A program made the translations under genes and the position numbers. Source: Carya illinoinensis (Eukaryota > Streptophyta > Magnoliopsida > Fagales > Juglandaceae). From it: a stretch of DNA of 64,000 bases. Numbering within the stretch: the first letter of the stretch is position 1; every line of letters begins with the position of its first letter. The notes beneath the pieces are model-generated. The model did not search any database, was not told the origin of the DNA, and saw nothing but the letters and a program-made list of their open reading frames with translations. Below are positions 47,395 to 60,000 of this stretch, in pieces. Location of the stretch: assembly GCF_018687715.1 (NCBI RefSeq), contig NC_056757.1, positions 25,292,501 to 25,356,500 of the forward strand. Reading direction: 5' to 3'.

Positions 47395-50322
47395 AACATT
47401 GCAACAACATGGGTGCTATAGTCAAGAAAGAAGAAGAACAGGGAATAGAAGATGGAGATATGATCTTGTTTCGTCGACTGGAAACCTTAGTGCTAGAAGA
47501 TGTTCCCAAGCTTGTGAGCTTCTTGAGCACAAAAAATTCATTCATGAGGGATGGTGGAGAAATCAGCCATGATCCTGACGTGCCACTTCTACATGATCAG
47601 GTACAACAATAGACATTTGACTTCAAACTCACACATGAATACGACACAACAGTTGACTTAAAGTTATGAAATTTTGAAATTTGGCATATGTTTTCTAGTG
47701 TTTATCATAAAAGCTTTTGTACCCAAAAGAAAGTAATGAATAGTTTTGGATGCACTTCCAACATGGGAAAATAAGAACATACAAATCAAATAATAACACA
47801 AAATCAGTACTTGCACTCGATCCACCTTTGAACATAAGGATTTTCCCCCCTAAATAAGTTGTACTCTATAATGAAACGGAAGGCACCCTCCAACTGAATG
47901 TCATATATATTGATTTTTTTAATGAACCATTGTTTCCAAATTAGTACTATCTTTGTACTATTCCCCTGTTTAATCTTGCATGCGTGTTTTCAAATTCTAA
48001 GCATAGAGATCTTTGGCATCATTGATTGATACATGACATGACATTAATTTTGCAGGTTGCCTTCCCTAATCTGAAAATACTTCATCTTTGTGATCTACCC
48101 AAAATAAAGCACCTCTGGAGTAAAGACTCTCAAATAATTTTCATGTTTCAAAATTTACAAGTAGTAAATGCTTGGAGATGTGAGAGTTTAAAAAGCATAT
48201 TTCCAGCTTCCATTGTTAAATATCTCGAGCAATTGAAGGAAATTGTGATTGTTGGGTGTGGGGTGGAGGAAATTGTGGCAGTCGAAGGAGGAGGAGATCA
48301 AGCAATAGTAAGGTCGTTGGTGTTTCCTCGAGTGACTTGTCTGCATCTTATACATTTATCGAGACTCAAGTAGTTTTACCAAGGAATGTATATTTCAGAA
48401 TGGCCAATGTTGGAAACTTTGTTGGTTATTGGTTGCGAGAAAGTTGAGATATTGGCTTCTGGACTTGTGAGCTTTCAAGAAACAGTTAAAGCAAGCCCAC
48501 CTGAGATGTGCATTAAACAACCCCTTTTCTTGGTAGATGAGGTACAAGATTAATTTATAAATTAATTTTTTTAACAACATAATATAATACTAAAATGAAG
48601 TTGTCATCATAGTCTATAAATAGATAGTATAAAAATAAATTTATAAACTGACGTAAGTTAATGCATGTAATACGTCATATTGTAATAATTAAACTGGTGT
48701 TGTTATCATGGGATGTGGTATTTTTTAACTACTATTCAGATGAATTTTACAGATGTCATTTAGGAGCTTGGAGACATTGCATCTTGTGCAAATGGATAAG
48801 TTGGAAATTTTATGGCACGATCAAGTAGCTGCGAGTTCCTTTTCCAATACTCATCTATTAATGGTTATTGGTTGTGAAAATCTTTTGCGCATCTTTCAAT
48901 CTAATCTGCTTACAACATTCTAAAGTCTAACTTCTCTACATATAATGGATTGTGGTTTGTTGGAAGCTATTTTTGAACGACATGATGCTTTAACAGTCTC
49001 AGTGGCTACAAGTCTCACGCAATTGGAGCATCTTACTAATATGACTCTATCCAATTTGCCAAAACTCAAGTGGTTTTTAGAAGGGGAGCATACTTTGGAA
49101 TTTCCATCTTTGAAACAATTGCAAGTTTTGAGATGTGACAAAGCTAATTTTTTTTGCTACAAAATATTTGAAAATAAGTCATCGGAGCAGCCAACTTGAG
49201 ACCTGCATTCAACAACCCATTTTTGTGGTTGAAGAGGTAACAACCCAATCAACTACTCTTGTATGAATCCCTCAATGACTGGGTTTTTCAACCCAATCAT
49301 TAATTCTACAAAATGGAAAAAACAATATGATCTACTTAACTTTAGGCTTGACGTTCGAACTTAAGACCCTAGTTTTGATAGCATATGAAATCACGACTTA
49401 TCTAAAAAATTCAAGCTGATAAGAAAAAATATATTTAGTTATTTATATATATTTTAACCATAAGAATGCTAACTACTCATCTTCTCTTTAATTTGTTTAT
49501 TAATGTTTTGATTCTTTTATAGGTTACGTTCCCAGACTTGGAGGTTTTGATATTGAACTTCGAACAAAGTACCCTATGGCCTAGAAAGTTTTCAGGTTTT
49601 GCACCATCCTTTCTTGTAAGATTACAAAATCTGTCGGAACTTCAGGTATATTATAGTGGGTGGGAAGAAATATTCTCGAATGAACTTCTTGATCGAGAGA
49701 AATTAGTGCCACGACTAAGAAAACTCGAGATCCATTGTCTACCTATGTTAACACATTTGTGGAAAGGAGACACACATGAGCCATGCCCAATCTTTCATAC
49801 TCTCGACATACTTCAAGTGTCACAATGCGCTAAATTGAAAAGTTTAATGCCACATTCGGTATCTCTTCAAAATTTGACAAATCTAAAAATATCGAATTGT
49901 CATGGATTGATCAATTTAGTAACATCCTCAACAGCCAAAACTCTGGTGCAACTCAAGAAAATGACTATAAGCAAATGCAAAAGGATTACAGAAATAGTAG
50001 CAATCGAGGATGGTGAAGCAAATGTGATGCTTACTTTCAACAACTTAACATACTTGGAACTTAATTGATAGCTTGCCAAACCTGGCAAACTTTTGCTCCA
50101 AAGGTTATATATTCCTTTGTATTGTTTCCATCTCTCGAGAAAGTAATTATGAGATGTTGCACCGAGATGAAGACTTTCTGTCACGGAGTCGTAAGAGCAC
50201 CAAAATTGAAAAGTGTACAAGCAACAGAAGATGAAGATGATTTACCTTGGGAGCAAGACCTCAATACCACCATACATTGGCTTTGGGAGGGAGATTATGA
50301 TACTCGATTGTTATTTACGTAA
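47395..50322 (+). pseudogene. Broken LRR exons 1 (end) to 4 of the NLR gene
   Basis: Exon 1 continues out of frame to 47600 (LLHDQ, then GT). Exon 2 (48056-48541) reads VAFPNLKILHLCDLPKIKHL, with a TAG after LSRLK (48371-48373). Exon 3 (48753-49236) reads SFRSLETLHLVQMDKLEILW, with a TAA after LLTTF and a frameshift near its end. Exon 4 (49523-50322) reads VTFPDLEVLILNFEQSTLWP through HGLINLVTSS and ends EGDYDTRLLFT, the usual C-terminus of the clade. Exon 4 has two four-base insertions compared with the copy at 61.5 kb (AATT near 50064, ATAT near 50108). All junctions are GT-AG in phase 0. The LRR tail senses effectors or guarded host proteins and cannot be made intact from this allele. Confidence 0.92.
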
Positions 50323-51456
50323 AAGGTAAGCGAGCGTATTCACAATTTCCCACACAACAATATGCACATCAAGTACAACTTATATCAGTATATTGGTATT
50401 CTAAACTTTGCTAGTAAACACTGTTAAAGCATCTAGAAAGCAATGCACACCAAAAAAATTAAAGATAAGGCCAAGCTAAAGCAGCAAGATAAAGATCATA
50501 TCTTGCCAAATCAAAATTAATGGTGATGATGAAACTATTATTATATATGTAATACTAAACAATTACAGCTACTCTTAATATACAAATCATATGCATATGG
50601 CTTTGATCTTAATCAAGAGAGGAAAAAAAATTTCAATCATTCTCATTGTTCATTTGTGGTCGATCTAGAAAGATATGCATGGAAATGCATTTTTTTCTTT
50701 AATTCTTCTATGGAAACCTAGCATCCTTAGTATTGATACATTAATAATGTTTGATGTTGCTTTTATCATCTATATATATAAAATGTTGTTTTCTGTGAAG
50801 CAAGGTTGAGAATTCTAACGAAGAAGAAAATCATCAGCCATAGTATGCAGCAGCTGGAATCATGATGTCGCTTTCCAACATAGAGTTTGTTGAACCAATA
50901 ATCACGTACATTTCTTTCAATCATTCGAAGTCAATTGGGCGGGCAGGGAACTTTCATTCCCGTTGTTAGAGAAATAAAGCATATATAGTTGATTTATGGT
51001 ACTTGCTTGATCTTTTATTTATGTGGCTTCTATATTTGCATGAAAGAATGTCAATAAAATAAAAACATTATGTTGACATTATACGTAATTAATGGTTTGA
51101 TGCAGTCCTCATGAATTAGTGTCGTAAACTCTCATACCTGCATGACTATTATTTCTCCGTATGTTCGATCATTTCGCTTTTGGACAAGAATTTCATTGTG
51201 TTGGTAATTCGTGCGTTGTAATTGATTTTCTTTTGATGCTATAGACAACAGAGAATCAGGTAATTTCGACTCTGGTGATGGAAAATGGTCATTTTTGTTG
51301 GTTGAAAAGTTCTCCTTAAAAATGGGGATTGATACTCATTTCTCTTGCTTCTTTTCAAAATAAATATGCAGACTTGTATATCCTAATATTACTGCTGTAA
51401 ATATATATCTCACGCAAATGTAAAGTTGTTATAAAAATGTAATCGGTCATTCGTTC

Positions 51457-51503
<47 letters not shown>

Positions 51504-52281
51504 GGCATAATAATACACTTATCAAAGGCTTGCATATTCTAATATTTTATGTAGCATTATTCCTTTTTTTTTTTTAGACAATGTATTACATTTAGTAATT
51601 TCTTATAGTTCTTTTTTTAAACTCTAAAATGAATTTTGAAGAGATATATGTTCAAATCTATCAATGCTCCAAGTAAGGGACCCGATAAACCTACCAAGAC
51701 AAAAGTAAAGAATCTCTACACGGTGACAGCTCACTAAAAGTGAATATGAATAGCCTGCAATCCAGCCTTGTATCAAGCTGATTATTTCCACTCATTTACT
51801 TGATGACTCTATATATATTACAGCAAATGTGTATGACATGTGTGTGCAATAAAATATATTCTTTTGCAATTTTAAAATCTAGGTCCTACAAGATTTCATA
51901 ATAGTCGTGATCCATGTTTAAATATGAACCCACTATGTAATAAGCTGTCTTTAATTGTTGGAATGGACTCGGTTCATTCTAAAATAATTATTGATGAGAT
52001 TAACAATATTTTAATTTAATATAAAAAATTTAAATTCATCTTAACTTATTTTATATATTTAAAAATATTTTTTAATTTATTTATATTCAATCACATTTGA
52101 TTAAAATAAGTTAAAATAAGTTAAGATGTTTATATATAGTAATATTTTATAAGTTAAATAATAACATTTGATTAAAATTTATAAAATATTACTATTTATA
52201 AATATTATCCCAATATTCAAAAAGCATGCTTAATTTTTACACTTGGTGACTAGCTCATTTTTGCGCAACGTTTTTTAGTGG
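50323..52281. other. AT-rich spacer downstream of the NLR gene
   Basis: No coding segment is recognised. The first bases after the stop (AAAGGTAAGCGAGCGTATTC) match the sequence after the second exon-4 copy. The stretch contains an (AAT)n/(ATT)n palindrome (51457-51504) and, at 51965-52205, AT-rich repeats of AAAATAAGTTAAAATAAG type that resemble a MITE. Confidence 0.5.
51457..51504. repeat. (AAT)n(ATT)n palindrome
   Basis: About eight AAT triplets are followed at once by about eight ATT triplets, giving a near-perfect inverted repeat with almost no loop. Such sequences extrude cruciforms easily and are unstable in copying. This may be an instability point within the NLR duplication interval. 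Confidence 0.93.
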
Positions 52282-52289
52282 CCCGTAGG

Positions 52290-53457
52290 TAGGGGTGCTA
52301 TTCGCCCCCTACGGGGCAGGGCCACCCCTTCTCCGACCCCCGCCCACGCATGAACAGGGGATTGGATTTTTTCCCCAGACTCCGCCTCCGTCCATGCGGG
52401 GGCAGAGTACCCCATCGGCTGACGGGGGTGCGGAGGTGGACCTCTAGTCGTCTGCCCTCTGCTCTTCCCCTCCCCTCGCCAACATACACTCATATCTCTC
52501 TCCGTATTTGTCGTTCTCTCTTTCTTTTTATATTTTTTGGCGGATCACTAACATCTCAGAGCCTTGCACAACGGAAACCACTCGAACCATTCTATCCTCC
52601 ACGTCGCCCACCAGTCTCGGCACAACTTCGAAAACCACCTCCACGCACAACACCCCAATTCGTAACTTTCACGTCGTGCATGTACTCTTCCACCTCGCTT
52701 CCACGCCGAATCACTACCTTGTTAACCACACGGAAATACTCTGTTTTCTGGTTTCCTAAACAAAGGAATTGGCTTTCCACCTTGAGCGCCCCCTCCATCT
52801 CAAAATCACCGTAAGCCTCCTTTCACTAGCTGCACCCAACACTCCTCCGCTCCTTCAGACACTGAAAAAAGAGCTTAGGCACCACCGTACAGATCACCAA
52901 CCTCTAACTAACCCACTACCAGCCAACGTGAAACCGATAACCACCACACTGCCTTCCGTCGCTTCTGGCCGCACTGTGTCTCCCTTCTCTGCTCGCTCTA
53001 CTCTAGTGCACTACCACACAAGCGTCTTTGTGCCACCGTAACCAGCTTCCAGCCGCCACCTTTCTCCATCTCTGTAAGTCACCGCTCGAAAACTCTTTGA
53101 TTTTCTGATTTGAGCTGCTGTTAATTTCAGGTTACATCTAATTTACCGTGATAGAAGAAGAAGAAAAGGTGGAAGCTTGATTCGGGAAGAAGGATATCGA
53201 AGAGCTAGGGCAAATGAGACACAGAAAAAGAATTGGGCATTTCATATGGGACATCTAAACGGTGCATATGGAGGAGGCCTTATCTATGTAGGGGGATGGA
53301 GGGGGACGGAGGGGGCCTTATATATGCAGGGGCGGGGCGGGAGTTTTACAGGGTGGGGTTGAGCCCCCTCCGTCCCCCGCCTCCGCAGCTCCCCTTCTTA
53401 CGGGGCGGGGCGAACGGTGCGGTGCAGCGGGTGGCGGGCACCCGCTGCCAACCCTTA
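52290..53457. mobile_element. Non-autonomous hAT-like element, GC-rich, 1168 bp
   Basis: The left end reads TAGGGGTGCTATTCGCCCC, the typical TAGGGGTG start of plant hAT elements. The right end, reverse-complemented, reads TAAGGGTTGGCAGCGGG. Eight-base flanks CCCGTAGG (52282-52289) and CCCGTGGG (53458-53465) differ at one position, which fits an hAT target duplication. Both ends are 60-70% GC in an otherwise AT-rich region. The interior (52490-53200) is C/T-rich and has an intron-like segment (CTGTAAGTCACC to TTTCAGGTTAC, about 53074-53131), so it looks like a captured or built-in 5' transcript leader. No transposase is encoded. The open frames inside are by-products of the base composition. 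Confidence 0.7.
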
Positions 53458-53465
53458 CCCGTGGG

Positions 53466-55382
53466 AGCTTTTTCCTCCTAGATTCTCGATCCACGCTATT
53501 TACGTACAACGTTATTGACAATTAATGTTCTTGTACCATATCCGTTTGTTTCCTAATTTGTTCCACCCGACAATTTTATCGTAGTCCATGAATCCCCTCG
53601 ACTTTTTAGTTGTCAGTTGATTAGTTTTGATGGGCCTAAACTATTACCAATTACTGTTTAAATCTATTTTTTAACTCATTATTTATTGTCTCACAGTTGG
53701 TTCCTCTTGTTTTGTGGGTCGTACAATTCCTACTCTGTCGTATATGCTTGTTTTTTTTACTGGTGTTTTATCTATTTCTCGACGGCAGAGTCAAATTTGA
53801 ATTAAGCTAAATGAGTTTATTAAACTATACAAGTGCATAAAATTCGACTTCTATAAACTCTTATAAATTATAATAATTTCATATTTATTATTACTACTGT
53901 GCTATCTCTATATTTATAATAAGAATCATTTATATATTTATTTAGATTAAAAGAAATTATGTTTCTAATACTAAACCCATTAATTAAATCATTAATATAT
54001 ATATATATACAAACTTTATAAAAATATTAGTACAAGAAAAATACTAATTTTATTTTTAAAAATTATAAAAAAATTTACTTTTTAATTGATATGTTAAAAA
54101 ATTATGAAATTTAAAACTCTTAAGGGATCAATCCATTTCTTATTTTAATTAGAATCGCAGTTAGCTAGATTCTTTTATAACCACATGATCACGTTCACAT
54201 TATTTTGATGTAGATGAAATGAGATGAAAATTTTGTGAATAGTTATAACTTAGTTTGTAAATAATAGTGACATAGATTGAGTTGAGAGATAAGATGATAA
54301 TTTTGTGAATAACAATAAGATAGTTTGTAAATGAGATAATTTAAATTAAGTATTTTTTGAGTTTTAAAAAATGAGAAAAAAATTAAATAAAAATATTATA
54401 AAATTAAAATGTTATTAGAATATAATTTTTTAATATAATTATTATTTTAGAATTTTAAAACATTGAATTGTTTTTTATTTTTTATTTGAAAGTTTGAAAA
54501 AATTGTAATAATTAGTTTAAAAGTATTTGTATTTAAGTGATGTTTTTAAATAAAATGAGAGAAATTGAGATGAGATGAGATGAGATAAAATATAATAAAA
54601 ATTATTTTTAAATATCTCTTAAAATGAAATAATTAAAAATGAGATAAGATAGAATAAAATAAGAATGACTTTTGATAAGAGTAGGATGGATTTGGTAGAG
54701 AAATATTTTGATATTTTTGTTCAACTTGTCAAAATCCATACGTATCGAATCTGATTAATACATTGAACTTCACTCTTTGGATTTATATCCAAATCTATTT
54801 TTTAACTCATTATTTATTGTCGCACAGCTGATTCTGCTTGTTTTTTGTCGGTATCATAAAAAATAAATAAATAATAAAATAAAATAAAATAATAATTATA
54901 TTTAAGAAAAATTTATAAAAATTTTACTTCTTTACATATCAAATATGTTAAAAATTATTAAATTTGATATTAAAAAAAAATGAATTTGGCAAAATGAATT
55001 TTATATTTAAAATTATAATTACATGGAGCACGATTCTTCCTACTAGAAGATCAGACGCCGGCTTTGGGTGACCAAGGCATTTCTCTGTTCTTCCTGGAGG
55101 TGTATTGGTAGTTTGGTACTTCACTGGTCTTGTGGAATGAAACCTTAGGCAAATGGAGAGTCATTTTGCCTCTGTACTCTCACTGCAAAAGTCTGAAAGT
55201 ATAGAGAGGTGCATTCCTCTTGACTCCATCTTTGCTTTTCTTATCTTTCCTAGGTGACTCTCGTACTCCCCAAGGACTCCAGCTCTCTGTTGTATATTCA
55301 CTTCCCAAGGAAATCCTTTAATCTAAAGAAGTTTAGTTTGTCATACAAAACATATTAATTAAAGAGTAATGCTTATTGAACC
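53466..55382. other. AT-rich spacer before the LINE
   Basis: No gene is recognised. A segment at 53659-53700 (AAATCTATTTTTTAACTCAT onward) recurs at 54790-54830, so about 1.1 kb is bracketed by a direct repeat. 55021-55370 is less AT-rich and has exon-like words but no recognisable family. Confidence 0.45.
54205..54665. repeat. AT-rich MITE-like repeat with GAGATGAGATG ends
   Basis: The left part reads AGATGAAATGAGATGAAAAT then TTTGTGAATAG, and the right part carries GAGATGAGATGAGATGAGAT at about 54567. The middle is nearly pure A/T (ATATTATAAAATTAAAATGT and similar). From memory, this pattern is an abundant repeat in Fagales genomes. Boundaries and target duplication were not resolved. Confidence 0.5.
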
Positions 55383-55517
55383 AATGAACGATAGATGTGA
55401 AGGTTTGAGTGCCTTCTCTTCTCTCGGGAGTTAGAGTGAGGTTCCAATGCTTCTGCCTTGGGCAAAAACTTGAGTCTCACTTTGTGTGAGTCAGTCTCAA
55501 CGTGGGAGCTAATTAGA

Positions 55518-57046
55518 ATGGAGGTAGATGAACTTGCTAACAGATGGGAGAGACTACAGCTTTCAAAAGAGGAAAGCTCTTTCTTCCATGTCAAACCAGA
55601 AGAAGATGTGGAGGGAGGGAGGCGTGGAAAGGATAGCATCATTGGAAGAGCTTTAACTGAAAAGTTAGTCAATAGTGAAGGCTTCAAAGTAACCATGTCC
55701 CAAATCTAGAGGTTACAGGGATGGGTAAGATTCAAGGAATTGGGTGACCAATGCTTCTTGATTGAGTTTCAATGCATAAAAGATAAAGAAAAGGTTCTGA
55801 GTGGGAGGCCATGGTTCTACGACAGAAGCTTACTGACCCTACTGGAGGTTGATGAATCTGTCTCGATTAATGCTCTACACTTTGAATTTGAACCATTATG
55901 GGTGCAACTACACAACTTGCCACTTGCAGCAATGAATGAAGATTTTGGGACCCAATTTGCATCATCAGTTGGTCATGTGATCAGAGTGGAATCAGAGTCG
56001 GAAGGATTAGCATGGGGAAGGTGTATGCGTGTAAGGGTGGCTGTGAACCTTCATAAACCATTGTTGAGAGGGAAGTGGTTAATGTTCGATAAGCAGAAAC
56101 ACTGGATCTCTTTCAAATATGAAAGACTCCAGAATTTTTGCTTCCACTGTGGTGTGCTGTATCACAGAGGAAAGAGCTGCTCAAGACCACGTTTTGAGCA
56201 TCAAGGTGAAGAGCAAACAGTGCAGCAATTTGGAGCCTGGCTCAGAGCTCATCCCAAGAACACAAATATCTTCGACAACCACAAATATGGTGGTTCAGAG
56301 GCTCAAAAGCAGTATCAAGGGGATCGGCAGAGAGGAAGATGGAGAGATGAAGGAGGAGAACATGGCCTGAAGGAGCAGGTAGAGCAACAGGACTCTCCAG
56401 GTGAACAGAAGAAGGCTACAGTTGATAAACTGAGAAAGGACACGCCAGACCTTGATGGGCATGGGTTGACAGAAGGGTATGGGTTGACAGTAGGTTGCTC
56501 AAGAAAGGAAATCAGAGATCCCCAAGACAACGTGACTTTACAGAAAGGTTTAGTAGAAAGTCAAAAGAAAATTTCAAAACAACCCCTAGAACTGCATGAG
56601 GTGCATATCTCTGTAGCTAGACCTGAGGCTAAAGAGATGGTGGGATATCACACTAGGATGGAACTAGATTCAGAAAAACCAACCTGGAACCTAACACAAA
56701 GCATGGAAACTGCAGCACCAAGATCCAAGTCAGAACCAAGTTGAGTGAGGTTCTACCAGGAAGGGTGGACTGCAATGAACCTGAACCAACTGACAAGAGG
56801 ACAAAAGGTGGGAAGTGGAAAAGGAAAGCTCGAGGGGAACACATCCAAACAGAAAGAACTTCAAGTGAGGCTCTTGCTGATCTAACAAATTATAATCTGA
56901 GAAATGCAAGAAAGGAAGATAGAGAAAGGAAGAGGCATAGAATCTTTAATGAACACATTTCCAAAAGAACAAAGAAACTTGAAGAAGCTAATGAAAACTG
57001 TACCCCAATGGCAGAGGCTGGATCCCAGCCCTGCCAAGAACAATAA
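55518..57046 (+). pseudogene. LINE ORF1 (DUF4283 domain with CCHC zinc finger), disrupted
   Basis: The frame begins MEVDELANRWERLQLSKEES, the usual start of plant LINE ORF1 and related DUF4283 proteins. It meets a TAG at 55707-55709 where Trp is expected (MSQI, stop, RLQGW) and continues in the same frame through FELEPLW-like DUF4283 sequence (FEFEPLWVQLHNLP). A zinc knuckle CFHCGVLYHRGKSC follows at about 56139-56180. At 56744 the frame stops, but a neighbouring frame continues with a basic, charged tail (KRTKGGKWKRKARGEH) to a TAA at 57044-57046. ORF1p binds element RNA and acts as a chaperone during target-primed reverse transcription. Confidence 0.88.
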
Positions 57047-60000
57047 GCATCTTGGTGTGGAACTGCCGAGGGCTTGGGAACCCTCGAACAGTTAGAGTCC
57101 TTAGGCAATTAGCCAAGGATAAGATCTCATCTTTAGTTTTCCTAATGGAGACTAAATGCAACTGTAAAAGAATGGACATGATCAAGAGGAAACTAAGATT
57201 TGATAACTATCTGGCAGTAGATAGTGTGGGTCTTAGTGGAGGAATAGCCTTATTGTGGAAAATAGAATGGAATGTGGAAATCATTAGCTACTCATGGTGG
57301 CACATTAGTGCTCTAGTGCAGGAAGAGGAAAGTGGTCCGACTTGGCAATTCACAGGCTTTTATGGCCACCCAGAAGTAGCTGAGAGGAGTAGCAGCTGGC
57401 AATTACTCCATATGCTTAAACCCTCCACCCCTATGCCATGGTTGTGTGCAGGGGATTTCAATGAAATTCTCTACCAGAAGGAGAAACTTGGGGGGGCAAG
57501 CAGGCCATACAAACAGATAGAGGAATTCAGACAGGTGGTTGTAGGGTGTGGACTAATTGATATACAATCTCGGGGGCAGAAGTACACATGGGCTAATAAC
57601 AGGTTTGGGGGTGAATTCATTAAGGAAAGAATTGATAGAGCCTTTGCAAACAAGGAGTGGAGTAACTTACATAGCTTAGCATCGTGTACTATATTACTTG
57701 CTGTTAGCTCTGACCACTCACCATTATACATTAACAAATAGTTTTTGAATTGTAAAAGAAGCAAGAGGGGCTTGATATTCAGGTACGAGGCTGCATGGGA
57801 CTTAAGAGATGAATGCCAGGGAATTGTAACAGAAGCATGGGGAAAAGGTCAGCATGGGAGTAGTGGAGCCAGCTCAATGAGACATAAGCTAAGAGCATGC
57901 CAAAAGGAATTGGTGCATTGGAGGAAAAAAACCAAAGATAATGACCAAAGAGATATAGCACAGAAAATGGCCAGGATTAGTCACCTTCAAAACAGTGGAA
58001 CTGGACAACATGTGGATGAAATGAAGCAATTACAAAAGGAGGTTGAGTTCTCACTTGCAGAAAGAGATATGGTATGGTGCCAAAGAGCAAAACAACATTG
58101 GCTCAAGTATGGAGACAGAAATACCCAGTTTTTTCGTATGCAGGCAAACCAAAGAAGGAGAACAAACACCATAAAATCCATCAAGGACCAATTGGGACGA
58201 GATATCACTGAACAGGAGGCCATAGGAGGTGTATTCACAGGTTTTTTCTCTTCTCTTTTCACTACATCTTCACCTTCTAACATAGAGGAATGCTTATTTG
58301 CACTAGAGCCTAAAGTAAATGAATGAATGAAAAACAAGTTCATGGAACCATTTACCTCTGAGGAGGTCACCAATGCAGTATTCCAAATGAACCCATTGGG
58401 ATCACCTGGTCCTGATGGGTTCCCAGTCCAGTTCTATCAACAACATTGGCAAGTGGTGGGAAAGGGAGTCTATAATTTTTCCTTCAAAGTCCTAAACCAA
58501 GAGGCCTTTTTACAAGAGGTTAATAACACATATATAACCCTGATCCCGAAGGTCAGAAAACCTAAGATAGTGGCTGAGTATAGACCAATCAGTCTTTGCA
58601 ATGTCCTTTACAAGATTGTGTCAAAAACTTTAGCAAACCGACTTAAAGGAATACTGTCCAGCATAATTTCCTTGAACCAGAGTGCCTTTATGCCTGGGAG
58701 ACTCATTTCAGATAACACTCTTATTGCATATGAGGTGCTACACTTAATGACATCAAGGGTGAAAGGGAGGAGAGGGTTCATGGCACTAAAACTGGACATA
58801 AGCAAGGCCTACGATAGAGTAGAGTGGGACTTTGCTACAACTATTATGGTTAAGATGGGTTTCCCTCAACACTGGATCAATTTGGTTCAGAATTGCCTCA
58901 AATCAGTGTCCTACTCTATCATAGTCAATGGTGAGCCCCAACAAAAGTTTGTGTCCACGAGGGGTATTAGACAAGGAGACCCCTTATCTCCTTACATTTT
59001 CATAATCTGTGCTGAAGCTCTCACAGTTTTACTAAATAGAGCAGAGTTTTGCAAGGATATCACAAGTATCCCCTTGGGTAGAGGCCCAATCACAGTAAAC
59101 CAACTCTTCTTTGCAGATGACAGCCTCTTATTCTGCCAAGCCAACAACAAGGAGCTTTATAAGGTACTAAACATACTGGCTCTCTATGAAAAGGCCTCAG
59201 GTCAAATGTTAAACAAAGAGAAATCCTCCATCTTTTTCAACAAGAACACAAGGAAAGAGGCACAGCACCAGATCCTCATGATGGCAGGGGTAAAATCTAA
59301 GGGCTCTTTTGAAAAATATCTGGGTTTGCCTGTGTAGTGGGAAGAACCAAGGTGGTTGCATTCCATGCACTCATTGACAGGACTTGGGCTCGAATAGCAA
59401 ACTGGAAGACAAAGCACCTATCAGCTGCAAGAAAGGAAATACTTCTCAAGGCAGTATTGCAAGCCATCCCAACATAATCAATGGGAATTTTCCTTCTACC
59501 AGCCTCTATCACCAAAAAGCTAAACCAATTGCTCAGGAAATTCTGGTGGGGGTTTAATGAAGACACATCAAAAATCCAATGGGTGAATTGGAAGCAAATC
59601 AGCTACTCAAAGGAATCGGGTGGGCTTGGTTTCAGGGACTTCAGAAGTTTTAACTTAGCTATGTTGTCAAAACAAGGATGGAGAATCTTACAAAACCCCT
59701 CCTCACTGGTTTCAATGATTCTCAAACAGAAGTATTTTAGACAAAAAGATCTAATGGGATCAACATTGGACAGGAGCCCCTCCTTTGCATGGAGAGGCAT
59801 CCATGCAGGGTTAAGCTTACTAAGATAAGGCCTACTGTGGAGAGTAGGCAATGGACACAGCATCAACATCTGGTCTGACAGTTGGATCCCTTCCCTCCCC
59901 GAGTATCAAGTCAAATCCACTCAGGTACAAAACTGCAACTACCAGACAGTAAGTGAACTGCTTGAACCTAATCAGTTAAGATGGAGAGAACCCCTACTTC

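Noticed and set aside
52350..53041. Proline-rich open frames of up to 154 codons in the GC-rich element
   Set aside because: Several overlapping frames on both strands are open only because of the base composition. None has a domain, and the whole is bounded by hAT-like ends.
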